NCBI GenBank assembly: GCA_035540495.1
Contig: DATLGL010000029.1
Coordinates: forward strand, 1-64,000
Source of the DNA: DASVEG01 sp035540495
GTDB taxonomy: Bacteria > Actinomycetota > Acidimicrobiia > Acidimicrobiales > CADCTF01
Direction: 5' to 3'
DNA: 64,000 nucleotides
The position numbers and the translations under genes were made by a program. Positions within the stretch are counted from its first letter, which is position 1, and every line of letters begins with the position of its first letter. Below are positions 49,796 to 58,689 of this stretch, one piece after another. The notes under the pieces were generated by a model that was given only the letters and a program-made list of their open reading frames with translations, was not told where the DNA came from and ran no database searches.

Positions 49796-50635
49796 TCAGC
49801 CCGGGAGCCGGATGGCGGCCAGCTGCGTCGACTGCGCGACGAGCCGTCCCGCCGAATCCCAGACGTCCATGACCTCGTTCACGAACCCGTCCTGGATCAC
49901 CCCGGCCCGGAACCGCATGCGGACGGGACCGGGGGCCGGGACGGCCCGCACGTAGACCGTCAGGTCGAGCGTTGGCACCCACCCCGTCTGCACGACGTCG
50001 AAGGTCGCAGGCGGGAGCGCGTCGACGATGAACAGCAGCGACAGCGGATCGATCGGACGGTCGTCGGCGAAGCGGAACCAGGAGCGGAACTCACCGCGTC
50101 CGGTCTGCTCACCTCGCATCCACGCGGTCGACGACGGATCGAAGGCCTGCCGCACCGACATCCTCATCGACGGCCCGTCGCCCACCCCCGGCGCCGGAGG
50201 CCGCTGAGGAAGCGCAGCGAGGCACTCCTCCTCCGACGGCATGTCGACGGGCGGTTCGTCGCCCCAGTAGGGCGAGCTGCCCTCGTGGAGGTGGCCGAAG
50301 ATGAACGTCGCCTCCACCATCGCGTCGCCGCCCTGCACGAGTCGGGCTCGCACCTGGCTCGCCGAACGGCCGATGCGCAGCACCTCCGTCTCGACCACAC
50401 CCGGGCCGACGTTCGGCGACGCGACGTACTGGACGTTCGCTGACACCGGATGCGGCTGGGTGCCGCCGGCGGCGTGACACGCGTCGAGCGCGGCACGGCC
50501 GACGGTGGCGAGCAGGTACCCGCCGTTCGGCCGGCCGGGGCCGATCGTCCACCTCTCGGAGATGTCGACGTCGTAGCTCGAACCGTCGCCGCGCGCCGTC
50601 GCTGCTGTTGCTTCGTCGAAGGCGTAGGAAGCCAT
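49796..50635 (-). CDS. Acyl-CoA thioesterase-like double-hotdog protein (second)
   Basis: 279 residues of the TesB-like/4HBT_3 type. The first hotdog holds GPGRPNGGYLLATVGRAA near 32-50, and the second LSLLFIVDALPPATFDVV near 200. It is the second member of the family in the window (the first at 22672). ATG 50635 is nine bases after TACCGT on the minus strand, which would give a nearly leaderless mRNA. It is convergent with the diiron gene (13 bases) and lies behind copA on the same strand. Confidence 0.8.
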   Translation of the reverse strand: MASYAFDEATAATARGDGSSYDVDISERWTIGPGRPNGGYLLATVGRAALDACHAAGGTQPHPVSANVQYVASPNVGPGVVETEVLRIGRSASQVRARLVQGGDAMVEATFIFGHLHEGSSPYWGDEPPVDMPSEEECLAALPQRPPAPGVGDGPSMRMSVRQAFDPSSTAWMRGEQTGRGEFRSWFRFADDRPIDPLSLLFIVDALPPATFDVVQTGWVPTLDLTVYVRAVPAPGPVRMRFRAGVIQDGFVNEVMDVWDSAGRLVAQSTQLAAIRLPG

Positions 50636-50657
50636 GGTTCGGCGACGGTAGCTGGGC

Positions 50658-52898
50658 TCAGCCGACCGACTGGAACCGCCGGAGCCGGAGGCTGTTCGAC
50701 ACGACGAAGACGCTGGAGAACGCCATCGCCGCGCCGGCGATCATCGGATTGAGGAACCCGAGCGCGGCCAGCGGCAACGCCGCCACGTTGTAGGCGAAGG
50801 CCCAGAAGAGGTTGCCCTTGATCGTCGAGAGCGTGCGTCGCGAGAGCCGGATGGCGTCGACCGCCGCCGTGAGATCGCCACGCACCAGGGTCAGGTCACT
50901 CGCCTCGATCGCCACGTCGGTGCCCGTGCCCATCGCCAGCCCGAGGTCGGCCTGGGCCAGAGCGGCTGCGTCGTTGACCCCGTCGCCGACCATGGCGACG
51001 ACACGGCCCTCCGACTGGAGACGCTCGACTTCGCGCACCTTCTCCTCCGGCATCACCTCGGCGATCACGTCGTCGATCCCCACCTGCGCCCCGACGGCCT
51101 CGGCCACGCGCCGGTTGTCGCCGGTGAGCAGCACGGGCCGGAGGCCGAGGGAGCGCAACCGCCGCACGGCGTCGGCGGAGGTCGGCTTCACCGTGTCGGC
51201 GACCGCGAGCACCGCCCGCACCTGGCCATCCCACGCGGCGACGATGGCGGTGCGGCCGGCGCCCTCTGCGTCGTCGAGCGCGCGCTCGAGCTCTGCCGGG
51301 AGGTGCAACGACCAGTCGGCGAGCAGCTTCGGGCGGCCGACGACGACCGCGTGACCGTCGACGACCGCCTGCACCCCGAGGCCCTTGCGGTTCTCGAACG
51401 ACTCGACCGGGGGCAGCGCACCGACCCGCTCCCGTGCGGATCGCGCGATCGCCTGCGCGATGGGGTGCTCGCTGGCGTCTTCGGCTGCGCCGACGATGCG
51501 GAGCACGTCGTTCTCCGACTCACCCGACGCGACCACGACGTCGACCAGCTCCATACGACCGGTCGTGACCGTGCCCGTCTTGTCGAGGACGATCGTGTCG
51601 ACCCTCTTCGTCGACTCGAGCATCTCGGGTCCCTTGATGAGGACACCGAGCTGCGCTCCGCGGCCCGTGCCAACCAACAGCGCCGTCGGCGTCGCGAGGC
51701 CCAGCGCGCACGGGCAGGCGATGATCAGGACGGCGACCGCCGCCGTGAAGGCGAACGTCGTCGACTCGCCGCTGCCGAGCCAGAAGCCGAGCGTGCCGAC
51801 GGACAGCGCGATGACGATCGGGACGAACACCGCGCTGACGCGGTCGGCGAGCCGCTGCACCGGGGCCTTGCCGCTCTGGGCGGCCTCGACAAGGCGAGCC
51901 ATGTGGGCCAGCTGCGTGTCGCTGCCGACACGCGTCGCCCGAACGACGAGCCGGCCACCGGCGTTCACGGTCGCGCCGACGACGTCGTCACCGACACCCA
52001 CCTCCACCGGCACGCTTTCCCCGGTGAGCAGGGATGCGTCGATCGCGGAGGTGCCGTCGACGACGACGCCGTCAGTGGCGACCTTCTCACCGGGACGCAC
52101 GACGAACTCGTCGCCGACCCGCAGCTCGCTGATCGGGACGCGCACCTCGACGCCGTCGCGAACGACGGCGACGTCCTTGGCTCCGAGCTCGAGCAGCGCC
52201 CGCAGCGCGGCGCTCGACCGGCGCTTCGCCCGAGCCTCGAAGTAGCGGCCCGCGAGGATGAACGCCGTCACCGCTGCGGCGACCTCGAGATAGATCTCGT
52301 GGTGGCCGCCGCCGCGTGTCGGGGTCAGGTCGAAGGGCATCTTCATGCCGGGCTCGCCCGCGTCGCCGATGAACAACGCGTACAGGGACCATCCGAAGGC
52401 GGCGCTCACGCCGACCGAGATGAGCGTGTCCATCGTCGCCGCCGCGTGACGCGCATTGACCCACGCGGCTCGGTGGAAGGGGAGCGCGCCCCACACCACG
52501 ACGGGGGCCGCCAGCGTCAGCGAGAACCACTGCCAGTTGCGGAACTGGAGCGCAGGCACCATCGCCACCAACACGACGGGGACGGTCAGCGCGATCGACA
52601 CGAGGAGCCGCTGCCGCAGCTCGCGTACGGGCCGCTCCTCCGCATCGTCGCCCCCGCTGCCAGACGCGCCGTCGACGGACGGGGCCGCCTCGACCGGAAG
52701 CCGCGCCGTGTAGCCAGCCGACTCGACGGTCGCGATCAACGACTCGGGGCCGACGCCGTCGTCGACGACCACGTGCGCCTTCTCGGTCGCGTAGTTGACG
52801 GACGCGGTCACGCCGTCCATGCGGTTCAGCTTCTTCTCGATGCGAGCGGCGCACGACGCGCACGTCATGCCGCCGATCTCGAGGTCGATCGTCGTCAT
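50658..52898 (-). CDS. copA: Copper-exporting P1B-type ATPase CopA
   Basis: 746 residues. One N-terminal heavy-metal domain (Cys13 and Cys16 in GMTCASC), eight membrane segments, the Cys395-Pro-Cys397 copper path in IIACPCALG, phosphorylated Asp439 in DKTGT, the TGES loop near 292, the SEHP motif near 480, and GDGVND near 640. It exports Cu(I) from the cytosol. Its ATG overlaps the stop of the small membrane peptide gene (ATGA), so it is the last gene of the csoR-regulated copper operon. Substrate class is firm by motif. Confidence 0.94.
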   Translation of the reverse strand: MTTIDLEIGGMTCASCAARIEKKLNRMDGVTASVNYATEKAHVVVDDGVGPESLIATVESAGYTARLPVEAAPSVDGASGSGGDDAEERPVRELRQRLLVSIALTVPVVLVAMVPALQFRNWQWFSLTLAAPVVVWGALPFHRAAWVNARHAAATMDTLISVGVSAAFGWSLYALFIGDAGEPGMKMPFDLTPTRGGGHHEIYLEVAAAVTAFILAGRYFEARAKRRSSAALRALLELGAKDVAVVRDGVEVRVPISELRVGDEFVVRPGEKVATDGVVVDGTSAIDASLLTGESVPVEVGVGDDVVGATVNAGGRLVVRATRVGSDTQLAHMARLVEAAQSGKAPVQRLADRVSAVFVPIVIALSVGTLGFWLGSGESTTFAFTAAVAVLIIACPCALGLATPTALLVGTGRGAQLGVLIKGPEMLESTKRVDTIVLDKTGTVTTGRMELVDVVVASGESENDVLRIVGAAEDASEHPIAQAIARSARERVGALPPVESFENRKGLGVQAVVDGHAVVVGRPKLLADWSLHLPAELERALDDAEGAGRTAIVAAWDGQVRAVLAVADTVKPTSADAVRRLRSLGLRPVLLTGDNRRVAEAVGAQVGIDDVIAEVMPEEKVREVERLQSEGRVVAMVGDGVNDAAALAQADLGLAMGTGTDVAIEASDLTLVRGDLTAAVDAIRLSRRTLSTIKGNLFWAFAYNVAALPLAALGFLNPMIAGAAMAFSSVFVVSNSLRLRRFQSVG

Positions 52899-53059
52899 CC
52901 CGAGTGACCTCCGGTGTGGACGGGAGCCTCAGCCGGGGCGCGTCCCGGCTCCGGTCCGGGTTCGGGTTCCGGCCCGAGCGCAGCGCCGAGCCCGAACGCG
53001 GCGCCGAACACGAGCGCGAGGCCCGTCGCGAACGCGACGAGCCTCGCCACCCCGCTCAC
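52895..53059 (-). CDS. 54-residue membrane peptide between copZ and copA
   Basis: Starts at GTG 53059, overlapping the copZ stop, and ends in TGA overlapping the copA ATG; both overlaps are four bases. Residues 5-29 are a hydrophobic segment rich in Ala, Gly, Val and Phe. The rest is a Pro/Glu stalk (GPEPEPGPEPGR) ending HTGGHSG, with two His. It resembles the N-terminal anchor of larger copper-locus proteins of actinobacteria cut short after the anchor. The overlaps argue that it is really translated. It could help copper handling at the membrane; unproven. Confidence 0.72.
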   Translation of the reverse strand: MSGVARLVAFATGLALVFGAAFGLGAALGPEPEPGPEPGRAPAEAPVHTGGHSG

Positions 53060-53265
53060 GAGCTGACGACTTCGTACCCGGCTTCGTCGACGGCTGCGTT
53101 CAGCGCGGCCGGATCGACCGGGGCTTCGCTCGCGATCGTGACGTTGCCGGACTCGAGGTCGATGTCGACGTCGGTGACACCACCGATCTTCTTGACCTCC
53201 TCAGTCACTGCGTTGACGCAGTGCCCGCAGGTCATGCCCTTCACCTGGATCGTGGTCGTGGTCAT
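53056..53265 (-). CDS. copZ: Copper chaperone CopZ
   Basis: 69 residues, one heavy-metal-associated domain with Cys13 and Cys16 in GMTCGHC and the usual beta-alpha-beta-beta-alpha-beta pattern. It carries Cu(I) to CopA. The ATG 53265 has GGAG four bases upstream. Its stop overlaps the start of the 54-residue peptide. It lies 15 bases behind csoR in the same operon. Confidence 0.92.
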   Translation of the reverse strand: MTTTTIQVKGMTCGHCVNAVTEEVKKIGGVTDVDIDLESGNVTIASEAPVDPAALNAAVDEAGYEVVSS

Positions 53266-53280
53266 CGGTCTCCCTCTCGC

Positions 53281-53562
53281 TCAGGAACGGATCAGCCGCT
53301 CGATGGCGGCCGTCGCTTCGGTCAACTTCTCGTCGGCCTCGGTGCCTCCGGCTTGCACGGCGCTGGCGACGCAGTGGCGCAGGTGCTCGTCGAGCAGACC
53401 TACGGCGACGCTCTGCAGCGCCTTGGTCGCGGCCGAGATCTGGGTCAGGACGTCGATGCAGTACCGGTCGTCCTCGACCATCTGCTGGATCCCCCGCACC
53501 TGCCCCTCGACGCGCCGTAGGCGCTTGAGGAGCGCGTCCTTCTCCATGTCATAGCCGGGCAC
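53281..53562 (-). CDS. csoR: Copper-sensing repressor CsoR
   Basis: 93 residues, all-helical. The Cu(I)-binding triad is Cys35, His60 and Cys64 (YCIDVL and DEHLRHC), the fingerprint that separates CsoR from its sulfur-sensing relatives. It represses copZ-copA until copper binds. GTG 53562 is preferred because a TATAAT -10 lies six bases upstream and the operator would otherwise fall inside the coding sequence from ATG 53598. First gene of the copper operon. Confidence 0.9.
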   Translation of the reverse strand: MPGYDMEKDALLKRLRRVEGQVRGIQQMVEDDRYCIDVLTQISAATKALQSVAVGLLDEHLRHCVASAVQAGGTEADEKLTEATAAIERLIRS

Positions 53563-53568
53563 GGAACC

Positions 53569-53587
53569 ATTATACCCCTGGGGGGTA
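53569..53587. promoter_or_regulatory. CsoR operator overlapping a TATAAT -10 element
   Basis: TACCCC (53573-53578) and GGGGTA (53582-53587) are inverted copies around TGG, the G/C-tract dyad typical of CsoR operators. The -10 element TATAAT runs on the minus strand at 53574-53569, partly inside it, and GTG 53562 follows six bases later, so the mRNA should be leaderless. Confidence 0.8.
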
Positions 53588-53652
53588 AAGTTCACCATGC
53601 CGGGGTCCCGCAGGAGCTTCCGGTCATCATCGCCGACGTCGCGGCGTCGTAG

Positions 53653-53946
53653 CTAGGCGATCAACGCGCCGGCGGCGACGACCGCGAGCAGCGCTGCGGC
53701 GGCAGCGGCGAACCGTCGGTCGTGCTCGCGCAGGAAGCCGACGACGAGGATCCCCACCCGCACCAGCGGTGCCGCGATCACCAGGGCCACGGCCACGCCG
53801 TCGACGAGCCGCCCCGAGCCTCCGGGCAACAGCGCGCCCACGCCAGCGGTGACGAGCACTGCGAGCGACGCCGCGCGAAGGCCTCTCCGGAGCAGGGCGG
53901 ACGATCCCACCTTCGAGACCTCGCCCGGCGACGCGGGCTGGTTCAC
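53653..53946 (-). CDS. DUF1634 membrane protein
   Basis: 97 residues with three hydrophobic segments (about 23-42, 50-70, 76-96). DUF1634 proteins accompany TauE-type exporters. GTG 53946 overlaps the exporter stop (GTGA), so the pair is coupled. It probably forms part of the same transporter. The 90 bases before csoR hold no other gene. Confidence 0.78.
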   Translation of the reverse strand: MNQPASPGEVSKVGSSALLRRGLRAASLAVLVTAGVGALLPGGSGRLVDGVAVALVIAAPLVRVGILVVGFLREHDRRFAAAAAALLAVVAAGALIA

Positions 53947-54761
53947 GTCGACACCACCAAGACCAGCGAGACCGCGAGGAGGAGCGCGCTGAGAAGGCGG
54001 CGGACGACGGGTGGAGAGAGCTTCGCCTGGAGGCGAGCACCTGCGGCGCCGCCGACGATGCTCGCGGCGAGCACGACCGCGCCGAGGTGGAGGTCGAGGC
54101 GGTCCTGCAGTGCGAACACGATCAGGGCGGTCGACGCGGTGACGCCGACGGTGAAGGTCGTCGTCGGGGCGGAGACCTTGATCGGCACTCGCATCACGTC
54201 GGTCATCACCGGCGTCTTGATGAATCCGCCGCTGACACCCGAGACGCCCGCCACGAAGCCTGACCCAGCGATCGCGCCGAGCGCCACGGGCAGGCGTGAC
54301 GCGCGGTACGGCACCACCTCGCCGTCGAGCAGGTACGCGCCGGCGAGCTCGCCGCGCCACTCGCCGACCGCGGAGGCGGGGAAGCCGGGTACCGGCCGGT
54401 TCCGGAGCCCACGCCGCACCAGGTTGGCGATCGCCGCGGCCGCGGCCACGAGCGCGAGGCCGTATCGCAGGAGCTCGTCGTTCGCGCGACCGGCGACGAT
54501 CGCACCGACGACGGCTCCGGCCGAGGCGAACACTTCCAGGCTGACGGCCATGCGGTGGTTCACGGTGCGCTCCTCGAGGTGCCGTGCGGCCGCCGCCAGT
54601 GACCCACCGGCGACAGAGAGAAGGCCCAGCGGAGCCGCGGCCGCAACGTCGGTGCCCGTCACGGCGAGGATCGGCACGAGCAGCACCGCACCACCCATGC
54701 CTCCGACGGCGCCGAAGGCCGCGGTGAGAAACGCTGCCAATGCGATGAGCGGCTCGCTCAC
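53943..54761 (-). CDS. TauE/SafE-family sulfite or organosulfonate exporter
   Basis: 272 residues with about eight membrane segments, conserved GAVGGMGGAVLLVPIL near 16 and GVSGVSGGFIKTPVM near 170. Family members export sulfite, sulfonates or take up anions. It forms an operon with DUF1634. The upstream gene on the same strand is a thiamine-diphosphate enzyme, 16 bases away. A role in sulfur handling would fit the two sulfatases in the window, but that is inference. Confidence 0.82.
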   Translation of the reverse strand: MSEPLIALAAFLTAAFGAVGGMGGAVLLVPILAVTGTDVAAAAPLGLLSVAGGSLAAAARHLEERTVNHRMAVSLEVFASAGAVVGAIVAGRANDELLRYGLALVAAAAAIANLVRRGLRNRPVPGFPASAVGEWRGELAGAYLLDGEVVPYRASRLPVALGAIAGSGFVAGVSGVSGGFIKTPVMTDVMRVPIKVSAPTTTFTVGVTASTALIVFALQDRLDLHLGAVVLAASIVGGAAGARLQAKLSPPVVRRLLSALLLAVSLVLVVST

Positions 54762-54777
54762 GAAGAAGTCGACGCTC

Positions 54778-56430
54778 CTACGGCGCCGCGATCGGCAGCT
54801 CGAGGAGGTGCGGCCGCCCGGACTCGTACGCCGCCTTCGCCGCGTCGGTCACCTCAGCCGCCCTCTCGACGCGCGTCGCCTCGACGCCCATCGAGCGGGC
54901 GAGGGCGACGTAGTCGACCGGCGGATCGTCGAGATCCATCCCGATCATCCGTCCTGTTGCAACCGAGCTGCCGTTCATCCGCCGGAGGAAGTTCTTGAGG
55001 ATCAGGTACTGGCGGTTGTTGACGACCGCGAACACGACGGGCAGGTCGAGGTGGGCGGCGGTCCACAGCGCCTGGGGCGAGTACATCGCGGAGCCGTCAC
55101 CGACGACGCAGACGACGGGTTCACGGTTGCGAGCCAGCGAGACGCCGACCGCGGCGGGCATGCCCCATCCGAGCCCGCCGCCGCGGCAGAAGAACCACTG
55201 CCCGGGACGTGATGCCGTGTGGAACGAGCGCACGGCTCCGCCAGTGGTTATCGCCTCGTCGACGACCGTGACGTCGTCGGGCAGTCCGGCGAACAAGGCA
55301 TGAGCCATCGCGTTCGGAGGCATCGGCACCGAGTCGTACGAGAGAAGCGCGGCCTCGGCGAGCTTCCGCCGGCCGTCGGCGGCGGCCGTCGCAGCAGCGG
55401 CGACACGCTCCCCGGCCGCGCCGAGGTCGACGAGCTCGCGCACGAGCGGGACCAGCGCCTCGAGGCTCGCGCGGAGGTCGCCCGACGCGCCGAACGCGAC
55501 GGCGTACGTCCGGCCGAGCGCGTGAGCGTCGGACGCGAGATGGAGGATCTCCACGTGCTCCGGCACGACCGGGCCCGGGGTGTACGGGTATGTCTTGAAG
55601 AGCTGGTCGCCGATCGCGAGCACCCGCTCGAACGGAGCGAGCGTCGAGCTCAGCACCGCGCCGAACGGCGCCAACGCACCCCGGTACAGCGGGTGGTTCG
55701 TCGGGAACACGACCGACCCGACGAGTGGGTTCGCGTACACCGCGCAGCCGATGGCCTCCGCCAGCTCGACCGCCGCATCGACCGCTGCGTCCTGCGCGAC
55801 CTCGTCGCCGACGACGATCGCGAGCCGGTCGGGCGGCGTCGCGGCGACGATGGAGGCGAGCTCGTCGAGTCGCGCAGCGACCGAGCCGCGTTCGATCCGC
55901 GACGGCGCAGGCACGGGCGCCTCACCCGACTCGTCGAGGATGTGCATCGGCAACGACACGAACACCGGGCCTCGCGGTGGGGCCATCGCGTCGTGGAACG
56001 CTCGCCGGAGGACGGTGCCGAGCTCGTCGAGCGTGCGGACCTCGTGGGCCCACTTCGTCGTCGCCCGGGCCAGACCGACGAGGTCGCCCGACAGGAGCGG
56101 GTCGCTCGCGATGTGGCGGTAGTCCTGCTGACCAGCGGTGACGACCATCGGCGCGCCGTTCGCCATCGCGTTGGTGAGACCGCCGATGGCGTTGCCGACG
56201 CCGGCGGATGTGTGGAGGTTGACGACGGCGGGCCGCCCCGAAGCGCGCGCGTAACCGTCGGCCATGCCGATCACGCTCGCCTCCTGCAGGGCGAGCACGT
56301 ACTCGATGTCTCCGACCGCCGCGAGCGCATCGATGAGCGGCAGTTCGGTGCTCCCCGGGTTGCCGAAGATGTGGGTGACGCCCTCGCTCCGGAGCACCTC
56401 GAGCAGCGCGTCGCGCCCGGTTCGACTCAT
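54778..56430 (-). CDS. Thiamine-diphosphate enzyme, benzoylformate-decarboxylase-like
   Basis: 550 residues. The active-site set of benzoylformate decarboxylase can be placed: Ser27 in GNPGSTE, Glu50 in ALQEASV, His73 in LHTSAG, and His246 in FPTNHPLYRG. The cofactor motif GDGSAMYSPQALW runs to FAVVNN near 480-508. It decarboxylates 2-oxo acids, possibly aromatic ones. ATG 56430 is seven bases after TAGCCT on the minus strand, so it is probably leaderless. Divergent from the deacylase gene across 46 bases. Acetolactate-synthase-like function is less likely. Confidence 0.83.
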   Translation of the reverse strand: MSRTGRDALLEVLRSEGVTHIFGNPGSTELPLIDALAAVGDIEYVLALQEASVIGMADGYARASGRPAVVNLHTSAGVGNAIGGLTNAMANGAPMVVTAGQQDYRHIASDPLLSGDLVGLARATTKWAHEVRTLDELGTVLRRAFHDAMAPPRGPVFVSLPMHILDESGEAPVPAPSRIERGSVAARLDELASIVAATPPDRLAIVVGDEVAQDAAVDAAVELAEAIGCAVYANPLVGSVVFPTNHPLYRGALAPFGAVLSSTLAPFERVLAIGDQLFKTYPYTPGPVVPEHVEILHLASDAHALGRTYAVAFGASGDLRASLEALVPLVRELVDLGAAGERVAAAATAAADGRRKLAEAALLSYDSVPMPPNAMAHALFAGLPDDVTVVDEAITTGGAVRSFHTASRPGQWFFCRGGGLGWGMPAAVGVSLARNREPVVCVVGDGSAMYSPQALWTAAHLDLPVVFAVVNNRQYLILKNFLRRMNGSSVATGRMIGMDLDDPPVDYVALARSMGVEATRVERAAEVTDAAKAAYESGRPHLLELPIAAP

Positions 56431-56476
56431 GCGGCGGAGGCTACTGTCGCTGCCGGGAAGACCCGGGGGGAAGCAC

Positions 56477-58171
56477 GTGTCGGAGTTCGATCTGGTCATC
56501 CGGAGTGGCACCGTCGTCGACGGGACCGGCGCCGCTCCACGCACGGCCGACGTCGCCATCCGCGACGGCGTCGTCGTCGAGGTCGGGACGGTGTCGGGCC
56601 GCGGCGCGCGCGAGGTCGACGCTGCGGGGGCGCTCGTCACCCCCGGCTTCGTCGACATCCACACCCACTACGACGGTCAGGCGACGTGGGACAGCCACCT
56701 GCAGCCGTCGTCGTGGCACGGCGTGACGACGGTGGTGATGGGCAACTGCGGCGTGGGATTCGCGCCGGTGCGTCCGAGTGATCACGACCGGCTCATCCAG
56801 CTCATGGAGGGCGTGGAAGACATCCCGGGCACCGCGCTCCACGAAGGTCTGTCGTGGGAATGGCAGTCGTTCGCCGAGTACCTCGACGCCGTCGACCGCG
56901 TGCCGCACGACATCGACGTCGGCGCACAGGTGCCGCACGGCGCGCTTCGGCTGCACGTGATGGGGGAGCGGGGAGCGAACCGCGAACCGGCCACACCGGA
57001 CGACATCGCCCAGATGGCCGACATCGCCCGTGCTGCCGTCGAGGCCGGCGCGCTCGGCTTCAGCACGAGCCGCACGATGAACCACCGCACCTCCACCGGC
57101 GACTTCACGCCGACCCTCACCGCCGAAGCCGACGAGCTCGTCGGGATCGCGCAGGCGCTTGGCGCGGCCGGTCTCGGCGTGTTGCAGGTCGTGTCCGACT
57201 ACCGCGACGTCGACGCCGAGTTCTCCATCTTCCGCCGGATGGCGGAGGAGTCGGGTCGTCCCCTGTCGACCTCCCTCGCCGCGATCCCGTTCGCGCCCCA
57301 GCAGTTCCGCCAGGTGCTCGATCACATCGCCAAGGCGAACGGCGATGGCGTGCCGATGGCCGCGCAGGTGGGTGCTCGCGCGGTCGGCATCCTCAACGGG
57401 CTGCAGTGCACGTTCCACCCGTTCCGCCTCAGCCCGCCGTACCAGGAGATCGCCGACCTGCCGTTGGAGGTGCGGGTCCGCCGGATGCGCGATCCGGAGA
57501 CGAAGCGGCGGATCATCAGCGGCATCGACAAGGAGCGGTGGCCGCTCGCCACGCTGTTCGAGCTCGGCGACGACCCCAACTACGAGCCGACGCTCGACGA
57601 GACCGTCACCGCTCGAGCCCACCGCATGGGCCGCGACCCGTGGGACCTCCTCTACGACCTGCTGCTCGGCGACGACGGCAAGGCGATCCTCTACCAGCCC
57701 TTCCTCAACTACGTCGACGGCAGCCTCGACGTCGTGCACGAGATGATCGACAACCCGTACACCGTCCCCGGTCTCTCCGACGGCGGCGCGCACGTCGGGT
57801 CGATCTGCGACGGCAGCTTCCCGACGACGCTGCTCGTCCACTGGGGACGCGACCGTCCGGAAGGTCGGTTCCCGATCGAGTACCTCGTCCGCCAGCAGTG
57901 CCACGACACCGCCCGCACCGTGGGGTTGCTCGATCGGGGCGTGATCCGACCGGGGTACCGCGCCGACGTCAACGTCACTGACTTCGACAACCTCCGCCTT
58001 CGGAAGCCCGAGATGCACTTCGATCTGCCGGCCGGTGGCAAGCGCCTGCTCCAGCGGGCAGAGGGTTACCTGCACACGTTCGTTCGCGGGGTCGAGACGT
58101 ACCGCAACGGTGAAGCGACGGGCGACCTGCCCGGGCGACTCGTGCGGGGTGCGCAGCCGGCTCCTCGCTGA
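56477..58171 (+). CDS. N-acyl-D-amino-acid deacylase family amidohydrolase
   Basis: 564 residues. Metal residues include HTHYDGQATWD near 65 and the cysteine ligand in MGNCGVGF near 94. The sequence GLSDGGAHVGSICDGSF near 435 holds the catalytic Asp/His region. The TIM-barrel fold of this amidohydrolase group cleaves N-acyl groups from D-amino acids or related amides. GTG 56477 has a G-rich ribosome site (GGGGGGAAG) six bases upstream. Divergent from the benzoylformate-decarboxylase-like gene, so both may serve one catabolic route. Substrate unproven. Confidence 0.85.
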   Translation: MSEFDLVIRSGTVVDGTGAAPRTADVAIRDGVVVEVGTVSGRGAREVDAAGALVTPGFVDIHTHYDGQATWDSHLQPSSWHGVTTVVMGNCGVGFAPVRPSDHDRLIQLMEGVEDIPGTALHEGLSWEWQSFAEYLDAVDRVPHDIDVGAQVPHGALRLHVMGERGANREPATPDDIAQMADIARAAVEAGALGFSTSRTMNHRTSTGDFTPTLTAEADELVGIAQALGAAGLGVLQVVSDYRDVDAEFSIFRRMAEESGRPLSTSLAAIPFAPQQFRQVLDHIAKANGDGVPMAAQVGARAVGILNGLQCTFHPFRLSPPYQEIADLPLEVRVRRMRDPETKRRIISGIDKERWPLATLFELGDDPNYEPTLDETVTARAHRMGRDPWDLLYDLLLGDDGKAILYQPFLNYVDGSLDVVHEMIDNPYTVPGLSDGGAHVGSICDGSFPTTLLVHWGRDRPEGRFPIEYLVRQQCHDTARTVGLLDRGVIRPGYRADVNVTDFDNLRLRKPEMHFDLPAGGKRLLQRAEGYLHTFVRGVETYRNGEATGDLPGRLVRGAQPAPR

Positions 58172-58218
58172 TACATCGCAGCGATACATCGCGACGGTCC
58201 GTGTGGCAGACGCCACAC
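58170..58218. repeat. Direct repeat and palindrome before the coiled-coil gene
   Basis: GATACATCGC occurs at 58170-58179 and 58183-58192, with a 13-base period. GTGTGGC (58201-58207) and GCCACAC (58212-58218) form a perfect inverted repeat around AGAC, 17 bases before ATG 58236. No T run follows. It may be an operator region. Confidence 0.45.
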
Positions 58219-58235
58219 GAGGGAACGCTCGAGGC

Positions 58236-58619
58236 ATGGACACAGGAACCGTCATCGCCATCGTCGTCGTTGTCGCGGTCGTCCTGATCGGGCTCGCCTT
58301 GTGGGCCGCGACGAGGAACCGCACGCGCCGCGAGGAGCAGCACCGACGCGACGCCGACGAGCACCGCCGCATGGCCGAGGTCGCCCAGATCGAGGCCGAT
58401 CGGCGCGCCGCCGAAGCCGAGGCTCGCGCTGCACGCGCGAAGCAGGAGCACCTGCAGGCCGAGCAGGAGCGGATGGAGGCCGAGCGCACCCGGCAGGAGG
58501 CGATCGATCTGCGCGACAAGGCCGACTCGCTCGACCCTGACGTGTCCGACCGCACCGGCGGCCGTGAGGGCGACGACTACATCGACGCCGACATGCGGAG
58601 GGGTCGCACCACCAACTGA
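58236..58619 (+). CDS. Membrane-anchored coiled-coil protein
   Basis: 127 residues. One membrane segment (5-27) is followed by a long charged helix (28-100) rich in Arg, Glu, Ala and Gln, which should form a coiled coil, and an acidic tail (GREGDDYIDADMRRGR). I do not know a family. Likely a cytoplasmic-facing scaffold. ATG 58236 follows the 58201-58218 palindrome. A hairpin lies 28 bases after the stop. Confidence 0.7.
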   Translation: MDTGTVIAIVVVVAVVLIGLALWAATRNRTRREEQHRRDADEHRRMAEVAQIEADRRAAEAEARAARAKQEHLQAEQERMEAERTRQEAIDLRDKADSLDPDVSDRTGGREGDDYIDADMRRGRTTN

Positions 58620-58646
58620 CCGCCCGTTCATCGGGACAGGGACGTT

Positions 58647-58675
58647 CGCCTCTGGCGCGTGACGCGTCAGAGGCG
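58647..58675. repeat. Near-perfect 14-base-arm hairpin before the DUF4389 gene
   Basis: CGCCTCTGGCGCGT (58647-58660) and ACGCGTCAGAGGCG (58662-58675) are inverted copies with one mismatch and one base between. It lies between the coiled-coil gene and ATG 58690. The lack of a T run argues against a classic terminator; it could be an operator or an mRNA leader structure. Confidence 0.6.
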
Positions 58676-58689
58676 GACCGTTGCTGTCG

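Noticed and set aside
53653..54761. DUF1634-TauE pair as part of the copper operon
   Set aside because: It ends before the csoR promoter with a 90-base gap, and CsoR here has the copper (Cys-His-Cys) triad, not the sulfur-sensing form.
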